Origin: Microbacterium commune
GTDB lineage: Bacteria > Actinomycetota > Actinomycetes > Actinomycetales > Microbacteriaceae
Direction: 5' to 3'
DNA: 64,000 bases
Assembly: GCF_014836945.1 (NCBI RefSeq)
Contig: NZ_JACSPX010000003.1
Coordinates: forward strand, 367,166 to 431,165
The translations under genes were made by a program, and so were the position numbers. Under the pieces are notes generated by a model. It made no database searches. It was not told the DNA's origin and saw nothing but the letters and a program-made list of their open reading frames with translations. Shown one piece after another: positions 49,206 through 58,460 of the stretch (position 1 is the first letter of the stretch; each line of letters begins with the position of its first letter).

Positions 49206-50396
49206 ATGACTATCGCCCCTGACTCCGCTCTCGATACCGCCCCGGCCCCCGCTCTGCGCATCGGCCCGATCGCACTGGACACCCCGGTGGTGCTGGCCCC
49301 GATGGCGGGTATCACGAACACGGCATTCCGCCGGCTGTGCCGGGAGTACGGCGCAGGCCTGTACGTGAGCGAGATGATCACCTCGCGCGCGCTCGTCGAG
49401 CGCAACGCCATCACGATGCGACTCATCCAGCATCACGAGAGCGAGACCCCCCGGTCGATCCAGCTCTACGGCGTCGATCCCGCGACGATCGCCGAGGCCG
49501 TGCGGATCATCGTGGCCGAGGATCGCGCCGATCACATCGACCTGAACTTCGGCTGCCCGGTTCCCAAGGTCACCCGCAAGGGCGGCGGCGCCGCGCTGCC
49601 GTGGAAGATCGGCCTGTTCTCCGACATCGTCCAGCGGGCGGTGAAGGCGGCGGGCGACGTGCCGCTGACCGTGAAGATGCGCAAGGGCATCAACAAAGAC
49701 CACCTCACCTTCCTCGACGCCGGCCGGGCGGCGGAGGATGCCGGTGCCGCCGCCGTCGCGCTGCACGCGCGCACGGCCTCGGAGTACTACTCCGGCCACG
49801 CCGACTGGAGCGCCATCGGCGAGCTCAAGCAGGCGGTCACCAGCATCCCCGTGCTGGGCAACGGAGACATCTGGTCGGCCGCCGACGCGGTGCGGATGAT
49901 GGAGGAGACCGGCTGCGACGGCGTGGTCGTCGGTCGCGGATGCCTGGGCCGGCCGTGGCTGTTCGGCGAACTCGCCGCGGCCCTCGGACCTTCTGCCCAG
50001 CCGGGTGGCGAGCCCGCCCCCGTCGTCGACGCGACGCTCGGCTTCGTCAAGGACGCCTTCCGCCGGCACGCGGAGCTGCTGGTGGAGTTCTTCGAGGACG
50101 AGGATCGCGGCTGCAAGGACATCCGCAAGCACGTCGCCTGGTATTTCAAGGGCTACCCGGTGGGCGGCGAGCTGCGCGCCGCGCTGGCGCGGGCATCCAC
50201 CCTCCAGGAGATCGACGACCTGCTCGGCACGATCGGCGACGCGCCGTACCCCGGCGTCGGTGCGGAGGGCCAGCGCGGGCGCGCCGGTTCGCCCAAGCGA
50301 ACCGCCCTGCCCGAGGGCTGGCTCGACTCGCGCGAGATCGGCGAGGGCGTCGGCGACATGATGCGCGGAGCGGAGACCGAGAACGATGGCGGCTGA
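49206..50396 (+). CDS. dusB: tRNA-dihydrouridine synthase
   Basis: A 396-residue flavoenzyme that reduces uridines in the tRNA D-loop. The FMN barrel shows VVLAPMAGITNTAFRRLCRE at the N-terminus, FGCPVPKVTRKGGGAAL with the catalytic Cys, and VVGRGCLGRPWLF. The C-terminal helical domain includes RKHVAWYFKGYP, characteristic of the DusB group. It overlaps dgt by 11 bases, the conserved dusB-dgt-dnaG arrangement of actinobacteria. Confidence 0.93.
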   Translation: MTIAPDSALDTAPAPALRIGPIALDTPVVLAPMAGITNTAFRRLCREYGAGLYVSEMITSRALVERNAITMRLIQHHESETPRSIQLYGVDPATIAEAVRIIVAEDRADHIDLNFGCPVPKVTRKGGGAALPWKIGLFSDIVQRAVKAAGDVPLTVKMRKGINKDHLTFLDAGRAAEDAGAAAVALHARTASEYYSGHADWSAIGELKQAVTSIPVLGNGDIWSAADAVRMMEETGCDGVVVGRGCLGRPWLFGELAAALGPSAQPGGEPAPVVDATLGFVKDAFRRHAELLVEFFEDEDRGCKDIRKHVAWYFKGYPVGGELRAALARASTLQEIDDLLGTIGDAPYPGVGAEGQRGRAGSPKRTALPEGWLDSREIGEGVGDMMRGAETENDGG

Positions 50397-51756
50397 CCTC
50401 GTGCACGGCTACGACGAGCATGACGCCGAGCGCTTCTTCGCGGAGACCCATCGGTCCGAGCGCGACCACTTCTCCCGCGACCGCGCACGCGTGCTGCACT
50501 CCGCGGCGCTTCGGCGCCTCGCGGCGAAGACCCAGGTGCTCAGTCCGGCCAGCACCGCCGACTTCGCGCGGAACCGGCTCACGCACTCCCTCGAGGTCGC
50601 CCAGGTCGGCCGCGAGCTCGCCAGCGCCCTGGGCGTTTCGGCCGACGTGGTCGACACGGCCTGCCTGAGCCACGACCTCGGGCATCCGCCGTTCGGGCAC
50701 AACGGCGAACGCGCCCTGAACGAGTGGGCGGAGGACATCGGCGGCTTCGAGGGCAACGCGCAGTCGCTGCGCATCCTGACCCGCCTCGAGGCCAAGGTGC
50801 TCGACGACAGCGATCACTCCGTCGGGCTCAACCTCACCCGCGCCAGCCTCGACGCGACCTGCAAGTACCCGTGGACCGTCGACGAGCCCGTGCCGGACCC
50901 GGGCGGGCGGCTGAAGTTCGGCGTGTACCCCGAGGACGAGCCGGTCTTCCGGTGGATGCGCGACGGAGCCCCGGGTCGCGAGCGGTGCATCGAGGCCGAG
51001 ATCATGGATCTGTCCGACGACATCGCCTACTCGGTGCACGACTTCGAGGACGCGATCGTGAACGGCTACGTCGATGTGGCGCAGCTGTCGGATCCGGTCG
51101 AGCACCACCCCCTCGTCGGCCGCATCCAGCAGTGGGTCGGGTACGACTACACCCGCGACGAGCTGGCCGACGCGCTCTACCGACTCACCCGCGAGACGAT
51201 GTGGATGCGCTCGTTCGACCGATCGCGTCGTGACCTCGCCCGGCTGAAGAACCTCACGAGCGACATGATCGGGCGCTTCGCGCGCGGCTCGGTGGCCGCG
51301 ACACGGGCGGCGTACCCGGGTGAGACGCTCGCGCGGTACAGCGCGCACGTCGTGATCCCTCGTGAGGTCGAGACCGAGATCGCCGTACTCAAGGGCATCA
51401 TGGGTCAGGCCATCGTCACGATCGACGCCCGGAAGGGCGTGTACAAAGAGCAGCGTCGCGTGCTGCAGCGACTGGCCGACGCGCTGTGGTCGACCGATGC
51501 CCTGTGGTCGGCGGGAGCGGACGTGCTGGAGCCCGCGTTCTCGGCGGATTTCCTCGCGGCGGACTCCGATGCGCAGCGCGCCCGGGTGGTCGTCGACCAG
51601 ATCGCGAGCCTGACCGACCAGACCGCCGTCGACTGGCACAATCGTCTCGTCGGCGAGATCGATCCCGCCGAGGTGGGGATCTGGTCACCGCGTCACGCCC
51701 GGCCCGGGGTGCGCCACCGAGCTGAATCCCGGGTGGTCGTCGAAGGGGCCGTCTGA
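50386..51756 (+). CDS. dgt: Deoxyguanosinetriphosphate triphosphohydrolase
   Basis: A 456-residue HD-domain enzyme that removes triphosphate from dGTP or other dNTPs. The metal-binding residues are His67 (RLTHSLEVAQ) and His96-Asp97 (CLSHDLGHPPFGHNGE). Length is typical of the actinobacterial form. Its stop shares one base with the dnaG start (TGATG), so dNTP control and primase are coupled in expression. Confidence 0.93.
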   Translation: MAADLVHGYDEHDAERFFAETHRSERDHFSRDRARVLHSAALRRLAAKTQVLSPASTADFARNRLTHSLEVAQVGRELASALGVSADVVDTACLSHDLGHPPFGHNGERALNEWAEDIGGFEGNAQSLRILTRLEAKVLDDSDHSVGLNLTRASLDATCKYPWTVDEPVPDPGGRLKFGVYPEDEPVFRWMRDGAPGRERCIEAEIMDLSDDIAYSVHDFEDAIVNGYVDVAQLSDPVEHHPLVGRIQQWVGYDYTRDELADALYRLTRETMWMRSFDRSRRDLARLKNLTSDMIGRFARGSVAATRAAYPGETLARYSAHVVIPREVETEIAVLKGIMGQAIVTIDARKGVYKEQRRVLQRLADALWSTDALWSAGADVLEPAFSADFLAADSDAQRARVVVDQIASLTDQTAVDWHNRLVGEIDPAEVGIWSPRHARPGVRHRAESRVVVEGAV

Positions 51757-53609
51757 TGCCGCGCATCCTGCAGGCGGACGTCGAGGAGGTCAAGACCCGC
51801 ACGAACATCGCCGACATCGTGGGGGAGCGCGTCGCGCTGAAGTCTGCCGGCGTCGGATCGCTCAAGGGCCTGTGTCCGTTCCACGACGAGAAGAGCCCGA
51901 GCTTCCACGTGCGCCCGCAGGTCGGCTATTACCACTGCTTCGGCTGCGGCGCCTCGGGAGACGTCTACTCGTTCCTGCGCGAGATGGATCACGTGAGCTT
52001 CACCGAGGCCGTCGAGCGGCTCGCCGCCCGCGTCGGCTACTCGCTGCATTACGAAGACGGCGGGGCCGCGCCGGAGACCAGCGGCCGCAGCCGGCTGTAC
52101 GCCGCCAACACCGCGGCGGGGGAGTACTTCCGGTCGCAGCTGCTCAGCCCCGAGGCGGAGAGCGCGCGGCGCTTCCTCGGCGAGCGCGGGTTCGATGCGG
52201 GCGCCGCCGCCCATTTCGGCGTCGGCTACGCCCCCCGCGGCTGGGACAACATGCTCAAGGCGCTGAGCGCACAGGGGTTCACGCGCGATGAGCTCACCGC
52301 GGCCGGTCTCGTCTCGGCCGGCCAGCGCGGCGTCTACGACCGGTTCCGTGGCCGAGTCGTCTGGCCGATCCGCGACGTCACCGGTCAGACGATCGGGTTC
52401 GGCGCGCGCAAGCTCTACGACGACGACCAGGGGCCGAAGTACCTGAACACCCCCGAGACGCCGATCTACAAGAAGGCGCAGGTGCTCTACGGGCTCGACC
52501 TGGCCAAGCGCGACATCAGCAGGGGTGACCCGCGTCGCGTCGTCGTCGTCGAGGGGTACACGGATGTGATGGCGTGCCATCTCGCCGGCGTCACGACGGC
52601 GATCGCGACCTGTGGCACCGCGTTCGGTGCGGAGCACATCAAGGTGCTTCGCCGGGTGATGGGCGACGACTCGGCGGCGGGCGAGGTGGTGTTCACGTTC
52701 GACGGCGACGAAGCGGGACAGAAGGCGGCCCTGCGCGCGTTCAGCGAGGACTCCCGCTTCACCGCGCAGACTTTCGTGGCCGTCGCGCCCGACGGCCTCG
52801 ATCCATGCGACATGCGTCTGCAGCGCGGCGATGCCGCTGTGCGCGGGTTGATGGATGCCAAGGTGCCGATGTTCGAGTTCGCGATCGACCGCAAGCTCGC
52901 CGGCTACGACCTCTCGACCGTCGAGGGGCAGGTCGGTGCCCTGCGTGCCGCAGCGCCGATCGTCGCCGAGATCCGCGACGAGCTGCTGCGCCCTGGATAC
53001 GAGCGGGTGCTCGCCCGCCGACTCGGGATGGACCCCACGGCCGTGCACCAGCAGGTGCAGCGCGCGGCACGCGGAGAACGCGAGCAGCCCGCACAGCGTC
53101 AGCAGCCGCCGCCCGCCGGGGACGGCGTCGAGAGCACCACACGGGTTCGCCTGGTGGACCTGCCGCGCACGCCCGAGGTCGCGCTCGAGCGCGATGCGCT
53201 GATGGGCGTGCTGCAGTACGGTCACCGACTCGACCAGGAGGTGCTCGCGCGCGCGCTGAGCGAGCCGTTCCGGCATCCGGCGCTGGACGCGGTGCGCGAC
53301 GCCGTGGCGTCGGTCGGCGATCGCACCCGCGTCGGCTGGGCGACGGCGGCGGCGGACAGCGTTCGCGAGCCGTACCGCAGCCTCGCGGGGGAGCTGCTGA
53401 TGATGCCGTTCCCGGCACGCGACGACGAGGGCGCACTCGCCTCGTCGGCTGACCTGTGCCGGCGGCTGATCCTGCGCAGCATCGAGCGCGAGAAGCAGGA
53501 GCTGCTGGGTGCCGTGCAGCGGGTGCCGGCCGACTCGGACGGCGGCCGTGCGCTGCGCATGCGCCTGCGCGATGTGGATGCCGAGCGGCTGCGGTTCACC
53601 GAGTCCTGA
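51756..53609 (+). CDS. dnaG: DNA primase
   Basis: A 617-residue RNA-primer synthase for replication. The N-terminal CHC2 zinc site is Cys40, His43, Cys61 and Cys64. The TOPRIM catalytic domain has VVVVEGYTDVM with Glu266, and FDGDEAGQKAA. A C-terminal DnaB-interacting region follows a Gln/Pro linker (about residues 430-460). The gene is intact and the last member of the dusB-dgt-dnaG unit. Confidence 0.95.
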   Translation: MPRILQADVEEVKTRTNIADIVGERVALKSAGVGSLKGLCPFHDEKSPSFHVRPQVGYYHCFGCGASGDVYSFLREMDHVSFTEAVERLAARVGYSLHYEDGGAAPETSGRSRLYAANTAAGEYFRSQLLSPEAESARRFLGERGFDAGAAAHFGVGYAPRGWDNMLKALSAQGFTRDELTAAGLVSAGQRGVYDRFRGRVVWPIRDVTGQTIGFGARKLYDDDQGPKYLNTPETPIYKKAQVLYGLDLAKRDISRGDPRRVVVVEGYTDVMACHLAGVTTAIATCGTAFGAEHIKVLRRVMGDDSAAGEVVFTFDGDEAGQKAALRAFSEDSRFTAQTFVAVAPDGLDPCDMRLQRGDAAVRGLMDAKVPMFEFAIDRKLAGYDLSTVEGQVGALRAAAPIVAEIRDELLRPGYERVLARRLGMDPTAVHQQVQRAARGEREQPAQRQQPPPAGDGVESTTRVRLVDLPRTPEVALERDALMGVLQYGHRLDQEVLARALSEPFRHPALDAVRDAVASVGDRTRVGWATAAADSVREPYRSLAGELLMMPFPARDDEGALASSADLCRRLILRSIEREKQELLGAVQRVPADSDGGRALRMRLRDVDAERLRFTES

Positions 53610-53631
53610 GCGCTTTCGCTCGCGGAACCGG

Positions 53632-53637
53632 CAGGAT
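53632..53637 (+). promoter_or_regulatory. -10 box, possible leaderless start of the lone ABC ATPase
   Basis: CAGGAT seven bases before ATG 53645. Confidence 0.3.
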
Positions 53638-53644
53638 GGACGGT

Positions 53645-54412
53645 ATGCCTGCCGACAGCGAGTTCGCGATCGACTGCCACGACCTGGTCATCGACCGGAT
53701 CGGGCACGGCGGAACGACCCGCGCGGTCGACGGTGTGACGTTCTCGCTCCGGCCCGGCGAGCTGATGTGCATCGGCGGGGCGACCGGCGCGGGGAAGTCG
53801 ACCCTCGTGACCGCGCTGGCCGGGATGGGTGACGCGTCGCTGAAAGTCGCCGGGGGTCGAGCGACGGTGTGCGGTGTGAACATCCGCAGACCGGGGCGCG
53901 CTCGTCGCACCCTCACCGCGCTCACCGGCCACCTCGCGCAGGCGGCAGGCGCGGCGCTGCCACCCCGGCTCACCGTCGCCGAGGCGATCTCGGAGCCGAT
54001 CACGTCGCGCGAGAAGAAGGTCAACGGCAGGGCGCTGGCGATCCGTGTCGCGTCGCTGCTCGACGAGCTGCACCTGCCGCTGGGGCTCGCCTCGAAGTTC
54101 CCCTACGAGCTCAGCGCCGGCATGCGCCAACGCGTCGCGATCGCCCGAGCGCTCATGCTCGAACCGCACGTGCTCATCGCCGACGAACCGCTCGCGAACC
54201 TCGACCTCGAGGTACGACCGGTCGTCTTCGATGCGATCACCCGCCGCCGCACCGAGCGTGCCATGGCCGCGCTGCTGGTGACGAACGATGCCGCGTTCAT
54301 CCGCGAGCTCGACGCCGAGGCGCTGCTGCTGCGGGCGGGTCATGTCGTGGCTCGAGGCACCGGATCGAACCTCATCTGGGCGCCGAACGCCGAAGGCGAC
54401 GTCACGCCCTGA
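53645..54412 (+). CDS. ABC-type ATPase without a partner permease
   Basis: A 255-residue ATP-binding protein with Walker A GGATGAGKST (44-53), a signature-like YELSAGMRQRVA (about 152-163), Walker B with LIADEPLANLD and the H-loop position changed (VTNDAAFI instead of a His). No permease or binding-protein gene is nearby, so its partner is elsewhere or it has a soluble role. ATG 53645 is preferred; ATG 53636 would add three residues. It follows dnaG by 35 bases. Confidence 0.8.
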   Translation: MPADSEFAIDCHDLVIDRIGHGGTTRAVDGVTFSLRPGELMCIGGATGAGKSTLVTALAGMGDASLKVAGGRATVCGVNIRRPGRARRTLTALTGHLAQAAGAALPPRLTVAEAISEPITSREKKVNGRALAIRVASLLDELHLPLGLASKFPYELSAGMRQRVAIARALMLEPHVLIADEPLANLDLEVRPVVFDAITRRRTERAMAALLVTNDAAFIRELDAEALLLRAGHVVARGTGSNLIWAPNAEGDVTP

Positions 54413-54464
54413 CCCCGCCACGCCCGGGCGGTGCCGTGTGTTCAGCAGCGCCGGTGGAGTTTGC

Positions 54465-54470
54465 TAAGCT
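54465..54470 (+). promoter_or_regulatory. -10 box of tRNA-Asn
   Basis: TAAGCT, with a weak TTCAGC (54441-54446) 18 bases upstream. The tRNA begins 38 bases after the box. Confidence 0.4.
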
Positions 54471-54507
54471 GGGGGAGTTGCCCGCGCAGCGGGGAACGAC
54501 CGAATGA

Positions 54508-54583
54508 TCCTCGGTAGCTCAATTGGCAGAGCAGCCGGCTGTTAACCGGCAGGTTCTTGGTTCGAGTCCAAGCCGGGGAGCCA
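54508..54583 (+). tRNA. tRNA-Asn (anticodon GTT)
   Basis: The acceptor TCCTCGG (54508-54514) pairs with CCGGGGA (54573-54579). The anticodon stem GCCGG/CCGGC encloses CTGTTAA, giving anticodon GTT. The discriminator is G54580 and the CCA end is encoded (54581-54583). Confidence 0.97.
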
Positions 54584-54590
54584 ATCCCTG

Positions 54591-54619
54591 CGAAACCCCG
54601 CCCGAGTGGCGGGGTTTCG
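54591..54619 (+). terminator. Terminator of tRNA-Asn
   Basis: A perfect 12-base stem (54591-54602 with 54608-54619), loop CGAGT, ending in GGGGTTTCG and followed by TCGTCTCTCC. Confidence 0.85.
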
Positions 54620-54710
54620 TCGTCTCTCCGCTCGGATCGTCGCGCGATCAGTACGAGCGCACCAGGATCCGGTTGTCGACGAAGCGCACGTGCGGAGACC
54701 CCTCCGTGCG

Positions 54711-55217
54711 TCAGTCCGCAGGCCCGGCGGTGAGCGAATGTCCCCACTGCCTGGCCCGATCGAGCTCCCCGTCCACGAGCGGTCCCTCATAGCCCTCGAC
54801 GAGGAAGCTCTCCGGCGCGGCCGTATGCGTGAATCCCTTCCGTCGCGCTGCCCGGGTCGCCGAACGCGAGGCCGCGCCCGGCATCAGCGGCATGTCGACG
54901 CGCGTGTCGAACGCGACGAAGATCGGCTTGCTCTCACCGGACGGCAGATCGGACAGCCAATCGCGTATGCCGCGCGGGAGATCGGCGACTCGGCCCCCGC
55001 GGTGCGCGGCCTCCTGCCGGGTGGAGTACCGCGACATCGAGAACGCGTGAGTGGGGCCGCCGACCACGAGGAGGTCGACCGCGTCGGAGATGTCGTCCGG
55101 GGCGTCCGTCACCTCGACGAGATCGACGTGCGCGCTGTCGCGCATGCCGTCGGCGATCGCCTCCGCGATCTTCCGCGTGTTGCCGAACATGGTCTCGTAG
55201 ACGACGAGTGCGCGCAT
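54711..55217 (-). CDS. Flavodoxin-domain protein
   Basis: A 168-residue protein beginning MRALVVYETMFGNTRKIAEA, the FMN phosphate-binding loop of flavodoxins (TMFGNT), with VDLLVVGGPTHAFSMSR as the second FMN loop. It is likely a low-potential electron carrier or an FMN-dependent reductase. GGGAG six bases upstream supports the ATG. A DosR-like palindrome (55297-55310) lies 80 bases before the start, linking it to the kinase/regulator pair next door. Confidence 0.88.
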   Translation of the reverse strand: MRALVVYETMFGNTRKIAEAIADGMRDSAHVDLVEVTDAPDDISDAVDLLVVGGPTHAFSMSRYSTRQEAAHRGGRVADLPRGIRDWLSDLPSGESKPIFVAFDTRVDMPLMPGAASRSATRAARRKGFTHTAAPESFLVEGYEGPLVDGELDRARQWGHSLTAGPAD

Positions 55218-55296
55218 GCTGACTCCCGACTCTCCGCGCGGAACGTCGTGGTGCTCTGCGCTGACATCATGTTCCCGGAACCGCCGGCGCTGCACC

Positions 55297-55310
55297 GGGA
55301 CTTTGGTCAC
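55297..55310 (-). promoter_or_regulatory. DosR-like box upstream of the flavodoxin gene
   Basis: GGGACTTTGGTCAC, two differences from the perfect palindrome GGGACTTTCGTCCC found (as its complement) before the universal stress gene. It lies between the kinase stop and the flavodoxin start. Confidence 0.6.
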
Positions 55311-55332
55311 AGCACCCCGCGTGGACCCGGGG

Positions 55333-57009
55333 TCAGGAGGTGACCGGAACCCGCCACTGCGCTCTGGTGCCGCGGTCCGTGCCGTCGGCGATGCTGAAGT
55401 CGCCACCGTGATCGGCCGCGCGGTGCGCGAGATTCACGGTTCCGCCGGGCACGCCGGCACGCTCTCCGAGGCCGTCGCCGTCGTCGTCGACGGTGACGGT
55501 GACACCGGCATCGTCGACCACCACAGCGACCGAGCAGTTCTGTGCGTTCGCGTGGCGTGCGACGTTCGCGAGCGATTCCCGCACGACGGCGATCACATCG
55601 TCGGCGAGGGTGCCCGTGACGGCGAGATCGACCGGTCCCGAGAAGGTCACCCGCGGTGGCCGGAAGAGCGCGGGGGCGAGTTCGGCGACGATAGCGAGGA
55701 TGCGGTCGCGCGTCTGCTGCGCCCCCGGCTGCCGTCCGCGGAGGGTGAAGATCGCCGTGCGGATGTCTGCGATCGCGGCATCGAGCTCGCTGACGTGCTC
55801 GTCGATGCGCTCGGACTGCGCGGGGATCGCTGCGCTCAGGGCCTGCAGGCCGAGGCTGGTCGCGAAGAGCCGCTGGATCACGTGATCGTGCAGATCCCGC
55901 GCGATCCGTGCGCGGTCCTCGATGATGTCCAGACGCTGGCGATCCGCTCGGGCCCACGCGAGGGACACGGCGATGCCGGCGTGGGCGGAGAACTCCGCGA
56001 TCGTGGCGAGTTCTCCACGTGTGAAGCCGCTCTCCGCGCGCTCGCGGAACACGCAGAGCGCGCCGATCGCCCGGCCCGAGGCCGTCAGCGGGACCGCGGC
56101 GCCGGGGCCGACGAGAATCCGGCCGTCGAGGAACGTCCGCTCGTGTGACTCGTCGGTGATCGGCTGCCCGCTCTCGATCGCGCGCGCTGCCAGGGAGGTG
56201 ATGGCGGGGATGGTGGTGCCGGCGAGGTCAGCGGAGCCTTCGCCGTGCGCGACCGCGATGCGGATGTTCTCGCTGTCGGCGGGTACGGCGATGGTGACCA
56301 GCCGACTGCGGATGACGAGCGCGACGTGCTCGGCCACGACGCTCAGCACGTCGGCGGTGCGGGAGGAGAGCAGGGCCGTCGCGATCTCGGAGAACGCCTT
56401 GCTCAGCCGCTCTTGGCGTCGCGCCTCGTCGTAGAGCCGGGCGTTCTGGATAGCGACCGCGGCCGTGCTCGCGAGAGCCTGGATCAGCTGCTCGTCCTCC
56501 TCGGTGAAGAACCCGGCGGCGGGGTCGGTGAGATACAGGTTCCCGTACACCTCGTCACGCAGCAGGATCGGCACGCCGAGGAAGGCGTCCATCGGGGGGT
56601 GGTGCTCCGGGAAGCCGACCGAGCGGGCGTCGTCGGTGATGTGCGCGAGCCGGATCGTCTCCGCCGAGTCGATGACGGCCCCCAGCAGCCCGTATCCGTG
56701 CGGAAGAGGGCCGATCCTCTCGACCTGTTCGGCGGGGATCCCGCAGTGCACGAAGCGCTCCAGCGTCCGGTTCTCGTCGATCACTCCGAGCGCTCCGTAC
56801 CGGGCGCCGACGAGAGTCATCGCGGACTGCACGATCTGGCCCAGCACCCTGTCGATGTCGAGGGCGTCGATGACCGACCGTGTGGCCGTCAGCAGCTCGC
56901 GCAGCCGCCCCTGCACGGCCAGCACATGCTCAGCGTGCGAGATGAGCTCGCCGATCGTCTTGTCGAGCTCGGCTCTGGGCTGATCGGGAAACTGAAGGTT
57001 CGCGTCCAC
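55333..57009 (-). CDS. DosS/DevS-type GAF sensor histidine kinase
   Basis: A 558-residue cytoplasmic kinase with two GAF domains (about 45-190 and 205-350), a HisKA_3 dimerisation domain with the phosphate acceptor His374 (RDLHDHVIQRLF) and an HATPase domain (N-box near Asn482, RESLANVARHA). GAF1 aligns closely with Mycobacterium tuberculosis DosS; His137 in GFPEHHPPM corresponds to its haem-ligand His149. It is therefore probably a haem sensor of O2, NO, CO or redox state. GTG 57009 is fixed by GGGAGG. It is divergent from its partner regulator. Confidence 0.9.
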   Translation of the reverse strand: MDANLQFPDQPRAELDKTIGELISHAEHVLAVQGRLRELLTATRSVIDALDIDRVLGQIVQSAMTLVGARYGALGVIDENRTLERFVHCGIPAEQVERIGPLPHGYGLLGAVIDSAETIRLAHITDDARSVGFPEHHPPMDAFLGVPILLRDEVYGNLYLTDPAAGFFTEEDEQLIQALASTAAVAIQNARLYDEARRQERLSKAFSEIATALLSSRTADVLSVVAEHVALVIRSRLVTIAVPADSENIRIAVAHGEGSADLAGTTIPAITSLAARAIESGQPITDESHERTFLDGRILVGPGAAVPLTASGRAIGALCVFRERAESGFTRGELATIAEFSAHAGIAVSLAWARADRQRLDIIEDRARIARDLHDHVIQRLFATSLGLQALSAAIPAQSERIDEHVSELDAAIADIRTAIFTLRGRQPGAQQTRDRILAIVAELAPALFRPPRVTFSGPVDLAVTGTLADDVIAVVRESLANVARHANAQNCSVAVVVDDAGVTVTVDDDGDGLGERAGVPGGTVNLAHRAADHGGDFSIADGTDRGTRAQWRVPVTS

Positions 57010-57102
57010 GCTGCAGCACCTCCCGGTGGCTGGTAGCCCGAGTGTAGCGTCCGAGGCTGCGCGCCCGACAGCGGGATCCACCGGCGCCCGCGCGGTCGCG
57101 TC

Positions 57103-57116
57103 GGGCCGAAAGTCCC
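57103..57116. promoter_or_regulatory. DosR-like box between kinase and regulator genes
   Basis: GGGCCGAAAGTCCC, one base from a perfect palindrome, about 93 bases from each of the divergent starts. With flanks, 17 of 18 bases equal the box at 58461-58478. Confidence 0.65.
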
Positions 57117-57208
57117 ATGCGGTCTCATCGCCGTCCGCGTACTGTCGTGCACAGCGGCTCCGCCTCGTTGCCGCGTGCGGTCGGAACGACTTCGAGAGGG
57201 GCCACGCC

Positions 57209-57883
57209 ATGCTGCGGGTGTTCCTGGTGGACGATCACGAGGTCGTCCGGCGCGGCGTCGCCGAGCTGCTGGCCTCCCAGCCGGACATGGAGCTGGTCGG
57301 TGAGGCGGCGACCTACCGGGAGGCGCTCGGCCGGGTCGCGGCCACTCTGCCCGACGTCGCTGTGCTGGACGTGCAGCTTCCGGACGGCAACGGCGCGGAG
57401 CTGTGCCGTGAGATCCGGCAGCGGCATCCGCGGGTGCGCTGTCTGATGTTCACCGCATTCGACGACGACGATGCCGTCTTCGCGTCGATCCTGGCGGACG
57501 CCTCAGGGTACCTGCTCAAGAGCGCGCACGGTGTGGATCTGGTGCACGCCATCCAGCGCATCGCCGCAGGCCATCGGCTGATCAACCCGGTGGCTGCGCA
57601 GCGAGCGGCTCAACAGATGCGCGCCATGGCCGCAGACGATCCGCGGTTCGGCTCGCTGGGGCTGCGCGAACGGCAGATCCTCGCTCTGATCGCCGACGGG
57701 CTCACCAACCGCCTGATCGCGGACCGGCTCGGCCTGGCCGAGAAGACGGTGAAGAACTACGTCTCGACCATGCTCGCCAAGCTCGGGCTGGAGCACCGCA
57801 CGCAGGCCGCGCTCTTCGAGAACGATCGCAAGCATGCGCAGATGGATGCGCAGATCGCCGGGAGGTCCGTGCCGCATCCGTGA
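57209..57883 (+). CDS. DosR/DevR-type response regulator
   Basis: A 224-residue NarL/LuxR-family regulator. The receiver domain (VFLVDDHEVVRRG) has phospho-acceptor Asp54 in VLDVQLPDGNG and is followed by a C-terminal HTH with LAEKTVKNYVSTMLAKLG. The Lys-Thr-Val-Lys-Asn set that contacts DNA in M. tuberculosis DosR is conserved, matching the DosR-like boxes found here. GAGAGGGG precedes the ATG. It is convergent with the universal stress gene. Confidence 0.92.
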   Translation: MLRVFLVDDHEVVRRGVAELLASQPDMELVGEAATYREALGRVAATLPDVAVLDVQLPDGNGAELCREIRQRHPRVRCLMFTAFDDDDAVFASILADASGYLLKSAHGVDLVHAIQRIAAGHRLINPVAAQRAAQQMRAMAADDPRFGSLGLRERQILALIADGLTNRLIADRLGLAEKTVKNYVSTMLAKLGLEHRTQAALFENDRKHAQMDAQIAGRSVPHP

Positions 57884-57908
57884 CCCGGATGCGGTCGCAG
57901 ACCGCTGC

Positions 57909-58427
57909 TCACCGGTGCGGAACCGGCTCGCTCTGTCGCGATGCTGCGGGCACGTCCGCGTGCGCGTGCACGATCAGCACGGGGCACTTCGCATGTGCCG
58001 CGCATGCCGTGCTCACCGACCCGAGGAGCAGGCCCACGAAGCCCCCGTGCCCGCGGTTCCCGAGCACGAGCATCCCCGCTCGGCGGCTGACGTCGATGAG
58101 CGTCGGCGCGGCCGGGCCTGCGAGCACGCTGCGCACGAGGTCTGCCGGCGGATCGGATGCGAACGCGTCGGCGATCGCGGCATCGAGCAGCTTCTCGGCA
58201 TCGTCTTCCGGCGACCAGCCGGCGATCGTGTACGAGTCCATGATCGGCGGATAGGTCCAGGTGGTCACCGCCTCGAGGGGAGCGTCGAGCGCGTCGGCGA
58301 TCCGGGCTCCGTATCGCAGCGCCGCGATGGAGGCGGCGGATCCGTCGACGCCGACGACGATGCGGTCGTCCTCGGTGTGTCGGTCGTCGGCCGCGTCGGG
58401 GCTGCGCGCTGGGGCGTCGGTGTCCAT
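57909..58427 (-). CDS. Universal stress protein (ATP-binding type)
   Basis: A 172-residue UspA-domain protein. It starts its fold at RIVVGVDGSAAS and has the ATP-binding motif LGNRGHGGFVGLLLGS near the C-terminus. Mycobacterial relatives are prominent DosR targets. The palindrome GGGACGAAAGTCCC begins 35 bases upstream of the ATG at 58427, a typical activator position. It is convergent with the regulator gene, 25 bases apart. Confidence 0.9.
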   Translation of the reverse strand: MDTDAPARSPDAADDRHTEDDRIVVGVDGSAASIAALRYGARIADALDAPLEAVTTWTYPPIMDSYTIAGWSPEDDAEKLLDAAIADAFASDPPADLVRSVLAGPAAPTLIDVSRRAGMLVLGNRGHGGFVGLLLGSVSTACAAHAKCPVLIVHAHADVPAASRQSEPVPHR

Positions 58428-58460
58428 GACGTCACCCTGCCCGCCCGCCTCCCGCTGCGC

